Assembly: GCA_963832725.1 (NCBI GenBank)
Contig: CAWHVG010000002.1
Coordinates: 1,178,001 to 1,242,000 of the forward strand
From: JAEZBP01 sp963832725
GTDB lineage: Bacteria > Myxococcota_A > Polyangia > Polyangiales > Sandaracinaceae
Reading direction: 5' to 3'
DNA length: 64,000 bases
Shown: positions 16,416-26,456 of the stretch, piece after piece
How positions within the stretch are numbered: position 1 is the first letter of the stretch
How the letters are laid out: every line of letters starts with the position of its first letter
Made by a program: the position numbers and the translations under genes
Notes under the pieces: generated by a model
Databases searched by the model: none
Seen by the model: the letters and a program-made list of their open reading frames with translations, nothing else
What the model was told of the DNA's origin: nothing

Positions 16416-18660
16416 TTGCGCATCCACATCCTCGGCGGCGGGCCGGCAGGCCTCTATCTGGCGATCCTCCTGAAGAAGCGCGACCCGAGCCACGAGGTCC
16501 GCGTGTTCGAGCGCAACGCGCCGGACGACACCTTCGGCTGGGGCGTGGTCTTCTCGGACGAGACGCTCGGGAACCTCGGTGAGGCCGATCCCGAGAGCTT
16601 CGCGGAGGTGCGCCGATCGTTCGCCTACTGGGACGCGATCGACATTCACTACCGAGGAGAGCGGATCCGAAGCCGTGGCCACGGCTTCTGTGGGCTCTCC
16701 CGCAAGCGGCTGCTCTCCATTCTGCAGGACCGCGCCGCCGCGCTCGGCGTCGACATCGCGTTCCACACCGAGATCGAAGACATCGAGGCGCTGCGCGACT
16801 GCGATCTCTTCGTCGCTGCGGACGGGGTGAACAGCAAGGTCCGCGCGCGCTACGAGGACGTGCTGAAGCCCAGCGCGGACCAGCGCCACTGCCGCTACAT
16901 CTGGCTCGGCACGCCGCAGAGCTTCGAGGCGTTCACGTTCAGCTTCCGCGAGAACGAGCACGGCATCTTCCAGATCCACGCCTACCAGTTCGAAAAGGAC
17001 ACCAGCACCGTCATCGTCGAGTGCGACGAAACGAGCTGGCGCAACGCGGGGCTGGACCGGGCGAGCACCGAGGAGAGCATCGACTACTGCCAGCGCCTCT
17101 TCGCTGAAGAGCTCGGCGGCCGGCCGCTGCTGGAGAACCGCTCGCGCTGGGTGCAGTTCCCGACGGTGAAGCTCGAGCGCTGGCACTTCGACAACGTGGT
17201 GCTCATCGGTGACGCCGCCCACACGGCGCACTTCTCGGTCGGCTCGGGGACGAAGCTGGCGATGGAGGACTCGATCGCGCTCGCCGACGCGCTCGCCGAC
17301 CCGAGCGATCTGCCGGCGGCCCTCGCGCGCTACGAAGACGACCGGCGGCAATGGGTCGGGCGCACCCAGAAGGCGGCCCAGCAGAGCCTGGAGTGGTTCG
17401 AGAACGTCCGCCGCTACGCCGCGTTCGAGCCGATGCCCTTCGCCTTCAGCCTCCTCACCCGCTCGCGCCGCATCACCCACGAGAACCTGCGGATGCGGGA
17501 TCCGGAGTTCGTGGAGGCGGCTGACCGCTGGTACCTCGAGCACGTGGGCGCGCCGCTCCCGGCCGAGGGCCGACAAGCCGACCACGCCGATGTTCACGCC
17601 CTTCTCGCTGCGCGGGATGCGGGTGGAGAACCGGGTCGTGGTCTCGCCGATGTGCCAGTACTCGGCGGTGGACGGAGTGCCGAACGATTGGCACCTGGTC
17701 CACCTCGGCAGCCGCGCCATCGGCGGCGCCGGGCTGGTCTTCACCGAGATGACCGACATCGCGCCCGAGGCGCGCATCACGCCGGGCTGCGCGGGCCTGT
17801 GGAACGAGGAGCAGGCGGCAGCGTGGAAGCGCATCGTCGACTTCGTGCACGACAGAAGCCACGCCAAGATCGCCGTCCAGCTCGCGCACGCCGGCCGCAA
17901 GGGCTCCACCAAGCTGCTCTGGGAGGGGATGGATCAGCCCCTCGACGAGGGCAACTGGGAGGTGATCGGTCCCTCGCCCATTGCCTATCGGGAGGGGATG
18001 CAGGTGCCCCGTCCGATGAACCGCGCCGACATGGACGCGGTGCGGGACGGCTTCGTGCGCTCGGCCGAGCTGGCGGAGCAGGCCGGCTTCGACATGCTCG
18101 AGCTGCACTTCGCGCACGGCTATCTGCTCTCGAGCTTCCTCACGCCGCTGAGCAACCAGCGCGAGGACGAGTACGGCGGCAGCCTCGAGAACCGGATGCG
18201 CTTCCCGCTCGAGGTCTTCGACGCGGTGCGCGGCGTCTGGCCGAGCGACAAGCCGATGAGCGTGCGCATCAGCGCCACCGATTGGGTCGAGGGCGGCTTC
18301 ACCGGTGACGACGCCGTCGAGCTCTCCCGCGCGCTGAAGGAGCACGGCGTGGACATCGTCGACGTGTCCACCGGGCAGACCTCGAAGCTGGCCAAGCCAA
18401 TCTACGGGCGCGCGTACCAGACGCCCTTCGCCGACCGAATCCGCAACGAGGTCGGCATCCCCACGTTGACGGTCGGCAACATCACCAGCGCCGATCAGAT
18501 CAACACGATCCTGCTCGCCGGGCGCGCGGATCTCTGCGCGCTGGCCCGGCCGCATCTGAAGGACCCCTACTTCACGCTCCACGCCGCCGAAGAGCTGGAG
18601 CAGTGGGACGTCCACTATCCGAATCAGTACATCGCGGCCAAGCCGCGCCCTCGCGACTGA
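16416..18660 (+). CDS. Aryl-CoA flavin monooxygenase fused to old yellow enzyme (frameshifted)
   Basis: The N-terminal half (TTG 16416, about 387 residues) is an FAD monooxygenase: HILGGGPAGLYLAILLKKRD, GWGVVFSDETLGNL and VVLIGDAAHTAHFSVGSGTK. The C-terminal half, in the next frame from about 17566, is an NADH:flavin oxidoreductase: MFTPFSLRGMRVENRVVVSP, MCQYSAVDG, LAHAGRKGST, HFAHGYLLSSFLTP, and the end ARPHLKDPYF. This domain order matches 2-aminobenzoyl-CoA monooxygenase/reductase and proteins annotated bifunctional salicylyl-CoA 5-hydroxylase/oxidoreductase. The first half has no own stop at the junction and the second no ribosome site, so one ~748-residue fusion with a single-base shift near 17560-17580 is the best reading. 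Likely role: dearomatising hydroxylation/reduction of an aryl-CoA; the exact substrate is inference. Confidence 0.85.
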
Positions 18661-18744
18661 TTCGGCGGCCGGCGCGCCGAGGCGAGGCCCGCGCTCGGCA
18701 CCGGCGGCGCACCTCGTCTTTCAAAGCGCGGTCGTCGAACGCGA

Positions 18745-20127
18745 TCAGAGCTGGAAGGGGAACTCGACCACGAAGCGGTCGCGGGAGAACGCCGGAAGGC
18801 GCACGGTGCGGGCCTCGCGCGCGATGCACGACGCGGTGGCCCCGGCGACGCCCGAGACCATGGTGTGGACCGGGCGACCATCGCTGCCGAAGGTGAAGCG
18901 GACCTGCGCGCGCTGGCCGCGGTCGGCCGGGGTGGCGCAGGCCTCGATGCGCCGCTGTACGCCGGCCATGGCGTGCTGAACGTCTTCCCGTCCTGGCGTC
19001 TCGATGGAAGGCGTCTCGCGCGGCGTGCGCGCCGGTCGCGCGGTGTGCGCGGGCGCCTGCTCGACCTCCGGCGCGACGTGCGTTTCCGTCGCGCGGGCGA
19101 CGGGCTCCTCGGTCGGTCGCCGGGGCGCGCGGCGGACCGCGCGGAGATGGGTCTCCGGCTCGCCCTGCGTCACGGCCGGGGAAGGCTCCACGGCGGTCTC
19201 GGGCTCCGCGGTCCCCGGCTCGATGGCGGGCTCCGGCTCGGCGGTCTCCGACTCGGTGGGCTCCGGCCCGGCGAGGGGCTCGGCGGCGGCGACGGGCGCG
19301 TCCGGGGCCGGCGTCTCGGTGCTCGGCGCCGAGGACGCGGCGGTCGTCGGCTCGACGCTCGGCGCCGCGGGCTGGCTGCTCGTGAGGCCGAGCGCGAAGG
19401 GGGTGCCCACGCCGAGGATGTAGGTGACGACGGCGACGGTGGGCCACACCCAGGCAGGAGCAGCGCGGCGCGAGCGGGACTCGATCGGTGCGGGCGGCGG
19501 CGTGCCGAGCGGCATGGGCGCCGGGGGGAGCTCCCACGAGGCTGCCTTCGGCGGCGGCGGCTCCGAGAGGTCGCGGACCAGGTGATCCATGTCGACGTGC
19601 TCGACCTCGAGCGCTTTGGGCGCCTCGGGCGACCAGGTGGCGTCCGGATCCGAGTCGGGCGCGTCCAGGAGGTCGTCCCACGCGCCGCGCGGCTCCGCTT
19701 CGGTCGTCTCGGGGGGCGGCGGCGCCGCCTTCGCGCTCGGCGCCTCGACGCGCTGATCCGCGATGCCCGCGTTTGCGATGCGCTCGGCCAGACTGCTCGC
19801 CTTCGGCGGCGCCTTCGGTGCCTTGTCCGCGGCGGGACGCGCTTTCGCCGAAGCGAGGTCGCGGCCGGGCGCGGGAGGAGGTAGCGCGCCGAGCTTCGCC
19901 GACGGCGGCGGCGGCGGCAGTACGCCCGAGGGAACGGCGGGCGGGCGCGGCAGCGCCGGCGCGGGCACCTTGGCCGGCACGGTTCCCGACGCGGGCGGCG
20001 GCACGTCGGACCAGACCCCCCGCGGCGCGCCTTCGCCGGGAAGGCGCCGCGGGCCGCTCGCGCCGTCGTCGGCGGCTTCCAGAGCGTCGATGTCCAGTTG
20101 CTCGAAGCTATCTCGCGCGCGGGTCAT
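18745..20127 (-). CDS. AgmX/TonB-C-like single-pass protein
   Basis: 460 residues. ATG 20127 is chosen because AGGAGA precedes it; the longer open frame to 20364 has no coding character. Residues 1-215 are cytoplasmic, Pro/Ala-rich with acidic motifs (FEQLDIDALEAADD). One membrane helix follows (WVWPTVAVVTYILGVGTPFA), then a ~120-residue Pro/Glu/Thr-rich periplasmic spacer, and a C-terminal ~85-residue domain with VQRRIEACATPADRGQRAQV, FTFGSDGRPVHTMV and LPAFSRDRFVVEFPFQL. This C-terminal module is the type found in AgmX/PglI and related myxobacterial motility or envelope proteins, similar to TonB C-terminal domains. Exact role unknown; divergent from the next gene. Confidence 0.7.
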   Translation of the reverse strand: MTRARDSFEQLDIDALEAADDGASGPRRLPGEGAPRGVWSDVPPPASGTVPAKVPAPALPRPPAVPSGVLPPPPPSAKLGALPPPAPGRDLASAKARPAADKAPKAPPKASSLAERIANAGIADQRVEAPSAKAAPPPPETTEAEPRGAWDDLLDAPDSDPDATWSPEAPKALEVEHVDMDHLVRDLSEPPPPKAASWELPPAPMPLGTPPPAPIESRSRRAAPAWVWPTVAVVTYILGVGTPFALGLTSSQPAAPSVEPTTAASSAPSTETPAPDAPVAAAEPLAGPEPTESETAEPEPAIEPGTAEPETAVEPSPAVTQGEPETHLRAVRRAPRRPTEEPVARATETHVAPEVEQAPAHTARPARTPRETPSIETPGREDVQHAMAGVQRRIEACATPADRGQRAQVRFTFGSDGRPVHTMVSGVAGATASCIAREARTVRLPAFSRDRFVVEFPFQL

Positions 20128-20357
20128 GGCAAGCTCTCCTGGTTCCGTCCACGTTGTGGTTGTGCAGTATGGGTGCCATTTCCCCGGAGTGCACGTTTTC
20201 GGATTTCCGGCGGCGTGAGCGGCTGGCGCAGGAGCCACTTGGGTGGCTGGAGCACTGACCAGGAACCCGATGACGTAGAAGGCTCCTGCTCCGCGCTCTG
20301 TTCCCGTTATCACCCCGAGTGTCGCCATCGTCGACGCGGCGGTAGGCTCCCGCCGGC

Positions 20358-21935
20358 ATGCCAAGGGAGAACGAGCAGCCGCGGGGTGTGGCCGCGCTCG
20401 CCGACCGCCCGGTGGACGGGCGCCGGATCGCGCGGGTGCTCGGGCTGCTGGGCTTCGTCCTCGCCGCGCTCGCGAGCGGCTCGGTGGAGCTCCTGCTGCA
20501 GAGCGCGAACGCGGAGGGCGAGGGCGGACGCTTGCTGAGGCGTCACCCCTTCGACTTCGCCGCGCCCGACGGCCGACCGCATCCGCTCGCCGTGGTCCTG
20601 GTGGACGGGCTGCGGGCGGACGAGGCGCGACGGCTCTCGTCGTGGCGGGAGCTGGCGCCGGGCTCGACGACCGGCACCCTCGCCATCCCGACGCCGAGCC
20701 TGTCGCGGCCCTTCTATCACCTGCTCCTCACCGGCGTGCCCAGCGCGGCGTCGGGCGTGCGGAGCAACCGCTTCCACGACCACGCGAGGCACGACTCGGT
20801 GGCGGACCGGGTGCGGGAGGCCGGCGGCGCCGTGACCTTCCTCTCCGAGGGGCTCGATTGGATGCGGACGATGCACGGGCGGCCGGGGGACGGTGGCTCG
20901 GACGATGCCGGAGCGCTCCGGCAGGACGAGCTCGCGCGCCGGCTGGCGGACTGGCGCGGCGACTTCAGGCCCACGCGCCCGTCCCTGCTCGTCGTCCACG
21001 TGACCGCGGTCGATCACACGGCGCACGAAGAGGGCATCGAGGCGGCGGCCCACGCCGACGCGCTCCGGCGGGCGGACCGGGTGATCCTGCAGGTGGCCCG
21101 TCGCGGGACGGCGCTGGTGGTGCTCTCCGATCACGGGCATCTCCGGCGCGGCGGGCACGGTGGGCCCGAGCCGGAGGTGACGCGCGCGCCGCTGCTCATC
21201 CGGGGGCTCGGGTCACGCGCGCTCGCGCATCCGGTTCCCGCTCGTCGGCTCGCCGCCACGATGAGCGCGCTCCTCGGCGTCCCCTCGCCGCACAGCGCCA
21301 TCGGCGCCGCGCTGGTCGCGCGCGTCCCGACCGAGGATGCCGGCGCCCATGCTCGGCTCGCGGACATCGCCCAGCAGGCGAGACACGTGGACGAGGCTCG
21401 CCTCTCGGAGCGGCGCACCAGGACCTTGCCGCTCGTCGTGCTGGCGCTGGTGATGATGCTCGGGCCCATCAAGCGCGCGTACGGCTTCGACCGCTCGGTG
21501 CCGCTCGCGCTCGTGACGTGGCCGGCGACCGTGCTCGGCCTCCACCTCGCCCTCGGCCGACCGCTCTCGCTCTCAGCGATCGACACCGTCCGCGACCACG
21601 TGCTGCGCGTGGCCGCGATCGGGCTGCTCGCCACCGCGCTCGCGTTCCTCTGTGCGCGCGTGCTCGGGCGCGGCGATCCACCCGCGCGCACCCGGCGTGC
21701 CGCCGCCTGCGTGGGGTGGGCCGCGTTCGCCACCGCGCTCCTCGCGCTGGCCCAGGCCGGCTTCGCGCTCGGTCCCTGGCCGCTCTCGCCGCGGGCCCAC
21801 TATCTCCCGCTGCTCTTCGCGGGCGCGGCGGCTCCGTCGCTGGTCCTGGCGGGCGTGATCCTGCTCGTGAGCGCGAGCGTGGATCGCAGCGGTTCGAGGA
21901 GCCGCGAGCGCGCCGGGGCGTCGGGCAGCGCGTGA
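20358..21935 (+). CDS. Membrane-bound alkaline-phosphatase-superfamily protein
   Basis: 525 residues. One N-terminal membrane helix (VLGLLGFVLAALASGSVELL), an extracytoplasmic alkaline-phosphatase-like domain and about four or five membrane helices from residue 355. The phosphatase fold is shown by LAVVLVDGLRADEARR (first metal-binding Asp), IPTPSLSRPFYHLLLTGVPS (Thr/Ser nucleophile region), VHVTAVDHTAHEEG and VVLSDHGHLRRGGHGG (metal-binding Asp/His pairs). The layout recalls GPI ethanolamine-phosphate-transferase-like or phosphodiesterase proteins. Substrate not determinable. Confidence 0.72.
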   Translation: MPRENEQPRGVAALADRPVDGRRIARVLGLLGFVLAALASGSVELLLQSANAEGEGGRLLRRHPFDFAAPDGRPHPLAVVLVDGLRADEARRLSSWRELAPGSTTGTLAIPTPSLSRPFYHLLLTGVPSAASGVRSNRFHDHARHDSVADRVREAGGAVTFLSEGLDWMRTMHGRPGDGGSDDAGALRQDELARRLADWRGDFRPTRPSLLVVHVTAVDHTAHEEGIEAAAHADALRRADRVILQVARRGTALVVLSDHGHLRRGGHGGPEPEVTRAPLLIRGLGSRALAHPVPARRLAATMSALLGVPSPHSAIGAALVARVPTEDAGAHARLADIAQQARHVDEARLSERRTRTLPLVVLALVMMLGPIKRAYGFDRSVPLALVTWPATVLGLHLALGRPLSLSAIDTVRDHVLRVAAIGLLATALAFLCARVLGRGDPPARTRRAAACVGWAAFATALLALAQAGFALGPWPLSPRAHYLPLLFAGAAAPSLVLAGVILLVSASVDRSGSRSRERAGASGSA

Positions 21936-21954
21936 GCGCTGTGTTCCGGAGAGC

Positions 21955-22038
21955 GAGAGCCGGGTGGCGGCGGATGGCTCGCGAGGGCCGGGTGGCGGCG
22001 GATGGCTGCCGAGGGCCGCGTGGCTCCGTCGGCTTCGG
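21955..22038. repeat. Three 28-bp tandem repeats before the P450 gene
   Basis: Units at 21955-21982, 21983-22010 and, more degenerate, 22011-22038, based on GAGGGCCGGGTGGCGGCGGA. They lie directly after the membrane phosphatase stop. Confidence 0.75.
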
Positions 22039-22108
22039 CGCGGGCGCGCAGCCCGTTTGCGTGGGGCGGCGTGACCCGAAGAGAGCGCGACCCTATACAA
22101 TCGTCTGC

Positions 22109-23511
22109 ATGACCGTCCTCGCTCAGTTGTCGGACTACGGTCAACGCGCGGTCGACGCGGCGCGCGCCCGCGGCCCGAATGGGATTCTGCCGCCCGGACC
22201 GCCCGAGCCGGCCGTGGTGCAGACCGTCGAGTGGTTGGCGCGCCCCGTCGAGTACCTGCTCCGCAACCGCGCCCGCTACGGCGAGACCTTCACCATGCGG
22301 CTGGCGGGGCTCGACCCCTTCGTCCTCTTCAGCGATCCGGCGGCGGTGAAGGACATCTTCACCGGCCCGCCGGACGTGCTGCACGCGGGCGAGGCGAACG
22401 CGGTGCTCGAGCCGATCCTCGGCTCGAGCTCGGTGCTCCTGCTCGACGGTCCCCGCCACATGCGCGAGCGCCGGCTGCTCTTGCCGCCATTCCACGGCCA
22501 ACGCATGCGCGCCTACGGCGAGGTCATGCGCGACGTGACGCTGGCGACCATCGCCCGCTGGCCGCGCGGTCGCGCCTTCGCCGTCCACCCGCACATGCAG
22601 GCGATCACGCTCGACGTCATCCTCCGCACCGTCTTCGGCGTGGACGAGGGGCCGGAGCTCCGCGAGCTGACCGACATCCTGCGGGTGCTGCTCGCCCGGC
22701 TGGCCAACCCGATTCTGGATGCTGCGCTTCATGCAGGTCGATTCCGGGCCGCTCTCGCCGGGCGGTCGGCTGCTGCGGCTGCTCGAGCGCGCCGACGCGC
22801 TGCTCTATCGTCTGATTCCGCGACCGGCGAGCGGAAGATTGGGCGGGCCGGGAGGACATCCTCTCGATGTTGCTCGACGCGCGACACGAAGACGGCGCGC
22901 CGATGCGCGATCAGGAGCTCCGCGACGAGCTGATGACCTTGCTCTTGGCCGGACACGAGACGACGGCCACCTCGCTGGCGTGGGCGCTGAATCGACTGCT
23001 CGACGCGCCGGACGCGCTCGAGCGGGCCGTGGAAGAGGTCGACGCGGTCTTCGGCAGAGGATTGATTGACATCGAGCGCGTCCGCGAGCTCTCCTGGGTC
23101 GAGGCGGTGGCCAAGGAGACGCTGCGGCTGAACCCGGTGGTGCCGCTGGTCGGCCGCCGATTGCACGCGCCGATGCGCTTCGGCGGCGTCGACCTGCCGG
23201 AGGGCGTGATCGCCGTGCCGAACATCTACCTCACGCACCGAAACCCGCGCGTGTGGCCGGAACCCGAGCGCTTCGATCCGGAGCGCTTCGTCGGCGCCAA
23301 GATCAGCCCCTACACGTTCTTCCCCTTCGGCGGTGGCGTACGGCGCTGCATCGGGATGGCGTTCGCGCTCTACGAGATGCAGGTCGTGCTGGCGACGCTG
23401 CTCTCGCGCGTGCGCATCGAACGTCCGCCTGGAAGCCGCGTGCGCTTGGTGCGCCGCGCGATCACCTTCGCGCCCTCGCACGGGATGCCGCTGATCGTCC
23501 GCGACCGATAG
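22109..23511 (+). CDS. Cytochrome P450 with two single-base frameshifts
   Basis: Corrected length 466 residues. Family signatures: NGILPPGPPEP N-terminus, LDGPRHMRERRLLLPPFHG (C helix), I-helix AGHETT (about 280-285), K-helix ETLR (336-339), PERF, and the haem loop FPFGGGVRRCIGMAF with Cys 413. Shift 1 lies near 22717: removing one G from ATTCTGGATG gives NPILMLRFMQVD. Shift 2 at 22814-22818: removing one T from GATTC gives RLIRDRRAEDWAGREDILSM. The pattern (AGHETT, no membrane anchor) resembles CYP110-like bacterial P450s acting on fatty acids, alkanes or terpenes; substrate unknown. No ferredoxin gene is adjacent. Confidence 0.9.
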
Positions 23512-23589
23512 CGCGCAGACGTCTCCTGCGAGAGCGCCGCGGGGTCGCGAAGGGTGCTCGCGGCAGGGAGGTCTTCGTCGGCCGAGCGC

Positions 23590-25281
23590 CTACTCGACGC
23601 GGTGCACGATCTCCATCGGCGCGCGGAAGAACGCGTTCCGCTCCGGGTCGTTGTAGCTGGCCCAGTCGATCTCGAAGGGCGTGATGGTCGTCTCGCCCGT
23701 GGCGCTGCGCCGGATGGTCATCGCCATCGGCGTCACGCTCCGGTAGCTGCTCTTGGGCGGCAGGTCGCGGTTGTCGGCGCCGCCGGCCGAGAAGACGCTG
23801 AGCAAGAGCCCGGCGTCGTCGTCGTAGACCCGCTTGAAGCCCTCGTTCACCTTCTCGTGCCCGCGGACCATCGCGTGGCAGCCAATCCGCCGCATGAACG
23901 ACGCGAACTGGAGCCTGCCGAAGGGGAAGCGCGCCGACTGATCCTGGAGATCGGCCGGGATCACGCTGGCCGCGCTCGGGTCGCTCCACATTATTTGGAA
24001 GCGCACGTCCGGGTCGTTGAGCGTGGACAGATCCGCCCAGCGCTCTTTGATCAGGTGGTCGCGCGGGATCCCGCCGTGCACGAACATGGTGCGGTCGAAG
24101 AGCAGCGTGTTGGGCAAGAGATCGAAGAGCCGCATGTAGCGGCGGAAGACGTCGACCGGCAGGTGCGGCTTGAGCGTGTTGATCGCCTCGGCCGGCTTCA
24201 CCCCACCGTAGACCTGCCCTTGGTACTCGACGTAGTACTCGTGGTTGCCCCGCAGCATGTAGACGTGCTCGGGCGCAGTGATGGCCATCTGCATGGCCGT
24301 CCGCAAGACGCCGTTGAGGCTGAAGATGCCGCGGTCGATGTAGTCGCCGAGGAGGACCAGCTTCGGCTCCGGGTGCGCGTTCGGGTCTGCCCGGAACGCG
24401 GCTACCTTGTCGAAGAAGCGGGTCTGCATGACCGTCGCCTTCAGGCAGCTGTAGCAGCCGTGCAGGTCGCCGAGGACCGTCAGCTCGTACTCGCGTCCGT
24501 CCTCCGGCATCAGCACGTGGGTCCAGCCGTCGAGGAAGCGGGTGCCGGGCGCGAGCTCGGCCACGGTGGCGACCCCGCTCAGCCGCCCCTGTCCCGCGTC
24601 GCGCTCCGCCTCGAGCTGCGCGACCAGCTTGTCGACGAGCGCCAGGTCGGCCGCCACCTGCTTCTCGATCTTCGAGTGGTCGGCCGAGTAGTGGTACTCG
24701 AGCGCCTGGAAGAAGCCGTGATCGGCGTCGGCGGCGATCTTCACGGGCTCGGCGATCGAGGTGCGTGGCCGCTCGGCGCCGTCCTCGATGAGCTCGATGT
24801 CCACGTCGCTCTCGAGCAGCGCCGCCAGCTCCCCGCGGAACTTCATCTCGGCGGGGTGGAGCTCGCCGTCGGCCCGGATCAGCTCGTCGACCGTCGAGAG
24901 GAGCGCCTCCTGGTTCTCGCGGTCGAAGGCCTGGAAGATCTCGAAGCAGCGCTGCTTGAGCTTGGCGTGGACGAAGGTGTCGCGGTCCTCGCCCGAGGCG
25001 ACGGGCTCGTGGAAGAGCTCGCGCACGTGCGCGTCGATCTGCTCGAGCTTCTCGCAGAAGTGCGTCGTGAATCGCGCCACGAGATCGCGGCGTACGTCCG
25101 GCGCCGCCTCGGGCATCCCCGTGTGGACCCGTCGCTCGACCAGCTCGGCGATCGTGGCCTTGACCAGCTCGCGCTCGGCCTCGTCGAAGTCGCCGTCGAT
25201 GTGCCCGAACGTCGCCAGCGAGAAGAGGAGCGCGTCCATCTGCCGTTCGGCGACGGCAGGGTCCTTGCTGAACGTCAACAT
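23590..25281 (-). CDS. PPP-family Ser/Thr protein phosphatase with N-terminal TerB-like modules
   Basis: 563 residues. The catalytic domain (about 255-560) has all PPP metal motifs: GDLHGC (271-276), GDYIDRG (312-318), RGNHE (344-348), FVHGGIP and VRGHEKVNEGF, so it should be an active dimetal phosphatase. The first 160 residues hold two similar helical, acidic segments: FSLATFGHIDGDFDEAEREL near 20 and LLSTVDELIRADGELHPAEM near 127, each with a D-G-D/E loop then an acidic helix as in TerB/DjlA-like domains. No signal peptide. This arrangement is unusual; the N-terminus may sense metal or act as a docking module. Convergent with the P450. Confidence 0.85.
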   Translation of the reverse strand: MLTFSKDPAVAERQMDALLFSLATFGHIDGDFDEAERELVKATIAELVERRVHTGMPEAAPDVRRDLVARFTTHFCEKLEQIDAHVRELFHEPVASGEDRDTFVHAKLKQRCFEIFQAFDRENQEALLSTVDELIRADGELHPAEMKFRGELAALLESDVDIELIEDGAERPRTSIAEPVKIAADADHGFFQALEYHYSADHSKIEKQVAADLALVDKLVAQLEAERDAGQGRLSGVATVAELAPGTRFLDGWTHVLMPEDGREYELTVLGDLHGCYSCLKATVMQTRFFDKVAAFRADPNAHPEPKLVLLGDYIDRGIFSLNGVLRTAMQMAITAPEHVYMLRGNHEYYVEYQGQVYGGVKPAEAINTLKPHLPVDVFRRYMRLFDLLPNTLLFDRTMFVHGGIPRDHLIKERWADLSTLNDPDVRFQIMWSDPSAASVIPADLQDQSARFPFGRLQFASFMRRIGCHAMVRGHEKVNEGFKRVYDDDAGLLLSVFSAGGADNRDLPPKSSYRSVTPMAMTIRRSATGETTITPFEIDWASYNDPERNAFFRAPMEIVHRVE

Positions 25282-25430
25282 GGGCCAATCATAGCGCGGC
25301 GCCGCGCGGAGATGTCATCCGCGGGCCGCGCGCCGCCGAGCGTGACCGGCCGTGGCATGGCGCGACGGATGCGGGCTCGCGCTCGATGATTGGATGAAGA
25401 CCACCCTCCTCGACGTTAGACTCCGGCCGA

Positions 25431-26456
25431 GTGTCCGAAGCACCCTCCACCGTCGACGAAGCCGCCGCCTACGCCGAAGAGCGCGCGGAGATCTTCCGCG
25501 GGAGCCACCGCGCGCTGATCGAGCGCTGGCGCAGGCAGCCCATCGAGTTGCGCCAGTTCGCGGGTCCCGTGCAGCACGTGGACGCCATCGAGCATGTCCG
25601 CGTGGCGCACCTCACCGACCTGCACTTCGGCCGCGTCACGCCCGAGCGCGTGCAGCGCGAGGCCGTGCGCCTCACCAACGCGCAGGCGCCCGACCTCGTG
25701 GTCATCACGGGCGACTTCGTCTGTCACAGCCAGGCCTACCTCGACCAGCTCGCGGACGTGCTGAGCGACCTCGACGCGCCGGTCATCGGCGTGCTCGGCA
25801 ACCACGACTACTGGTCGGGTGCGCACGGGGTGCACGACGCGCTCGGGAAGGCCGGCGTCGAGATCCTGAAGAACCGCAACACGGTGATCACGCTGCGGCA
25901 CGAGCGCCTGCAGGTGGTCGGGCTCGACGACGCGTACACCGGTCACGCCGATCGTGAGGCGGCGGTGAAGGGGCTGCGCAAGGACCTGCCGACCATCGGG
26001 CTGAGCCACATCGCCGAGGAAGCGGACTGGCTCTGGCATCACGACGTCCCGCTCGTGCTCTCCGGCCACACCCACGCCGGTCAGGTCACGTTGGCGCGGC
26101 TACACGAGCTCGCGGTCGGCAAGCTCGCCGGTCACAAATACGTCCACGGCCTCTACGGCGCCCGCCAGCCCGACGATGACGGCCCGCAGGGCGCGCTCTA
26201 CGTCGGCGCCGGCATCGGCGCGGCGGTGATGCCCTTCCGCATCGGCGATCGCGGCCGCCGCGAGCTGGCGCTCTTCGAGCTCGGCCTCTCCGTCGGCTCC
26301 ATCGACGAGCACCACGAGGAGCAGGAGCCGCTCCCCGGCCGAAAGCCCTCGAGCGAGGTCATGGCCAAGCGCCGCGCCGCGGTGAAGAAGAAGGAAGAGC
26401 GCCGCCTGCGCCGCGAAGCGAAGAAGAACGGCAACAACGGCAACAGCCGGAGCTGA
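25431..26456 (+). CDS. Calcineurin-like metallophosphoesterase (YkuE/YaeI type)
   Basis: 341 residues from GTG 25431. Metal-ligand motifs: VAHLTDLHFG (DLH about 63-65), VITGDFV, GVLGNHDYW, and LVLSGHTHAGQV, followed by YVHGLYGARQ and GAGIGAAVMPFRIG typical of YkuE-like enzymes. No transmembrane anchor; instead an N-terminal helical lead and a strongly basic tail (KRRAAVKKKEERRLRREAKK) that may bind nucleic acid or membrane. Divergent from the PPP phosphatase, 149 bases apart, so the two phosphoesterases may share a regulatory region. Confidence 0.88.
   Translation: MSEAPSTVDEAAAYAEERAEIFRGSHRALIERWRRQPIELRQFAGPVQHVDAIEHVRVAHLTDLHFGRVTPERVQREAVRLTNAQAPDLVVITGDFVCHSQAYLDQLADVLSDLDAPVIGVLGNHDYWSGAHGVHDALGKAGVEILKNRNTVITLRHERLQVVGLDDAYTGHADREAAVKGLRKDLPTIGLSHIAEEADWLWHHDVPLVLSGHTHAGQVTLARLHELAVGKLAGHKYVHGLYGARQPDDDGPQGALYVGAGIGAAVMPFRIGDRGRRELALFELGLSVGSIDEHHEEQEPLPGRKPSSEVMAKRRAAVKKKEERRLRREAKKNGNNGNSRS

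Noticed and set aside
22109..23511. Programmed frameshifting in the P450 gene
   Set aside because: No slippery heptamer or stimulator is seen, and two independent shifts are needed.
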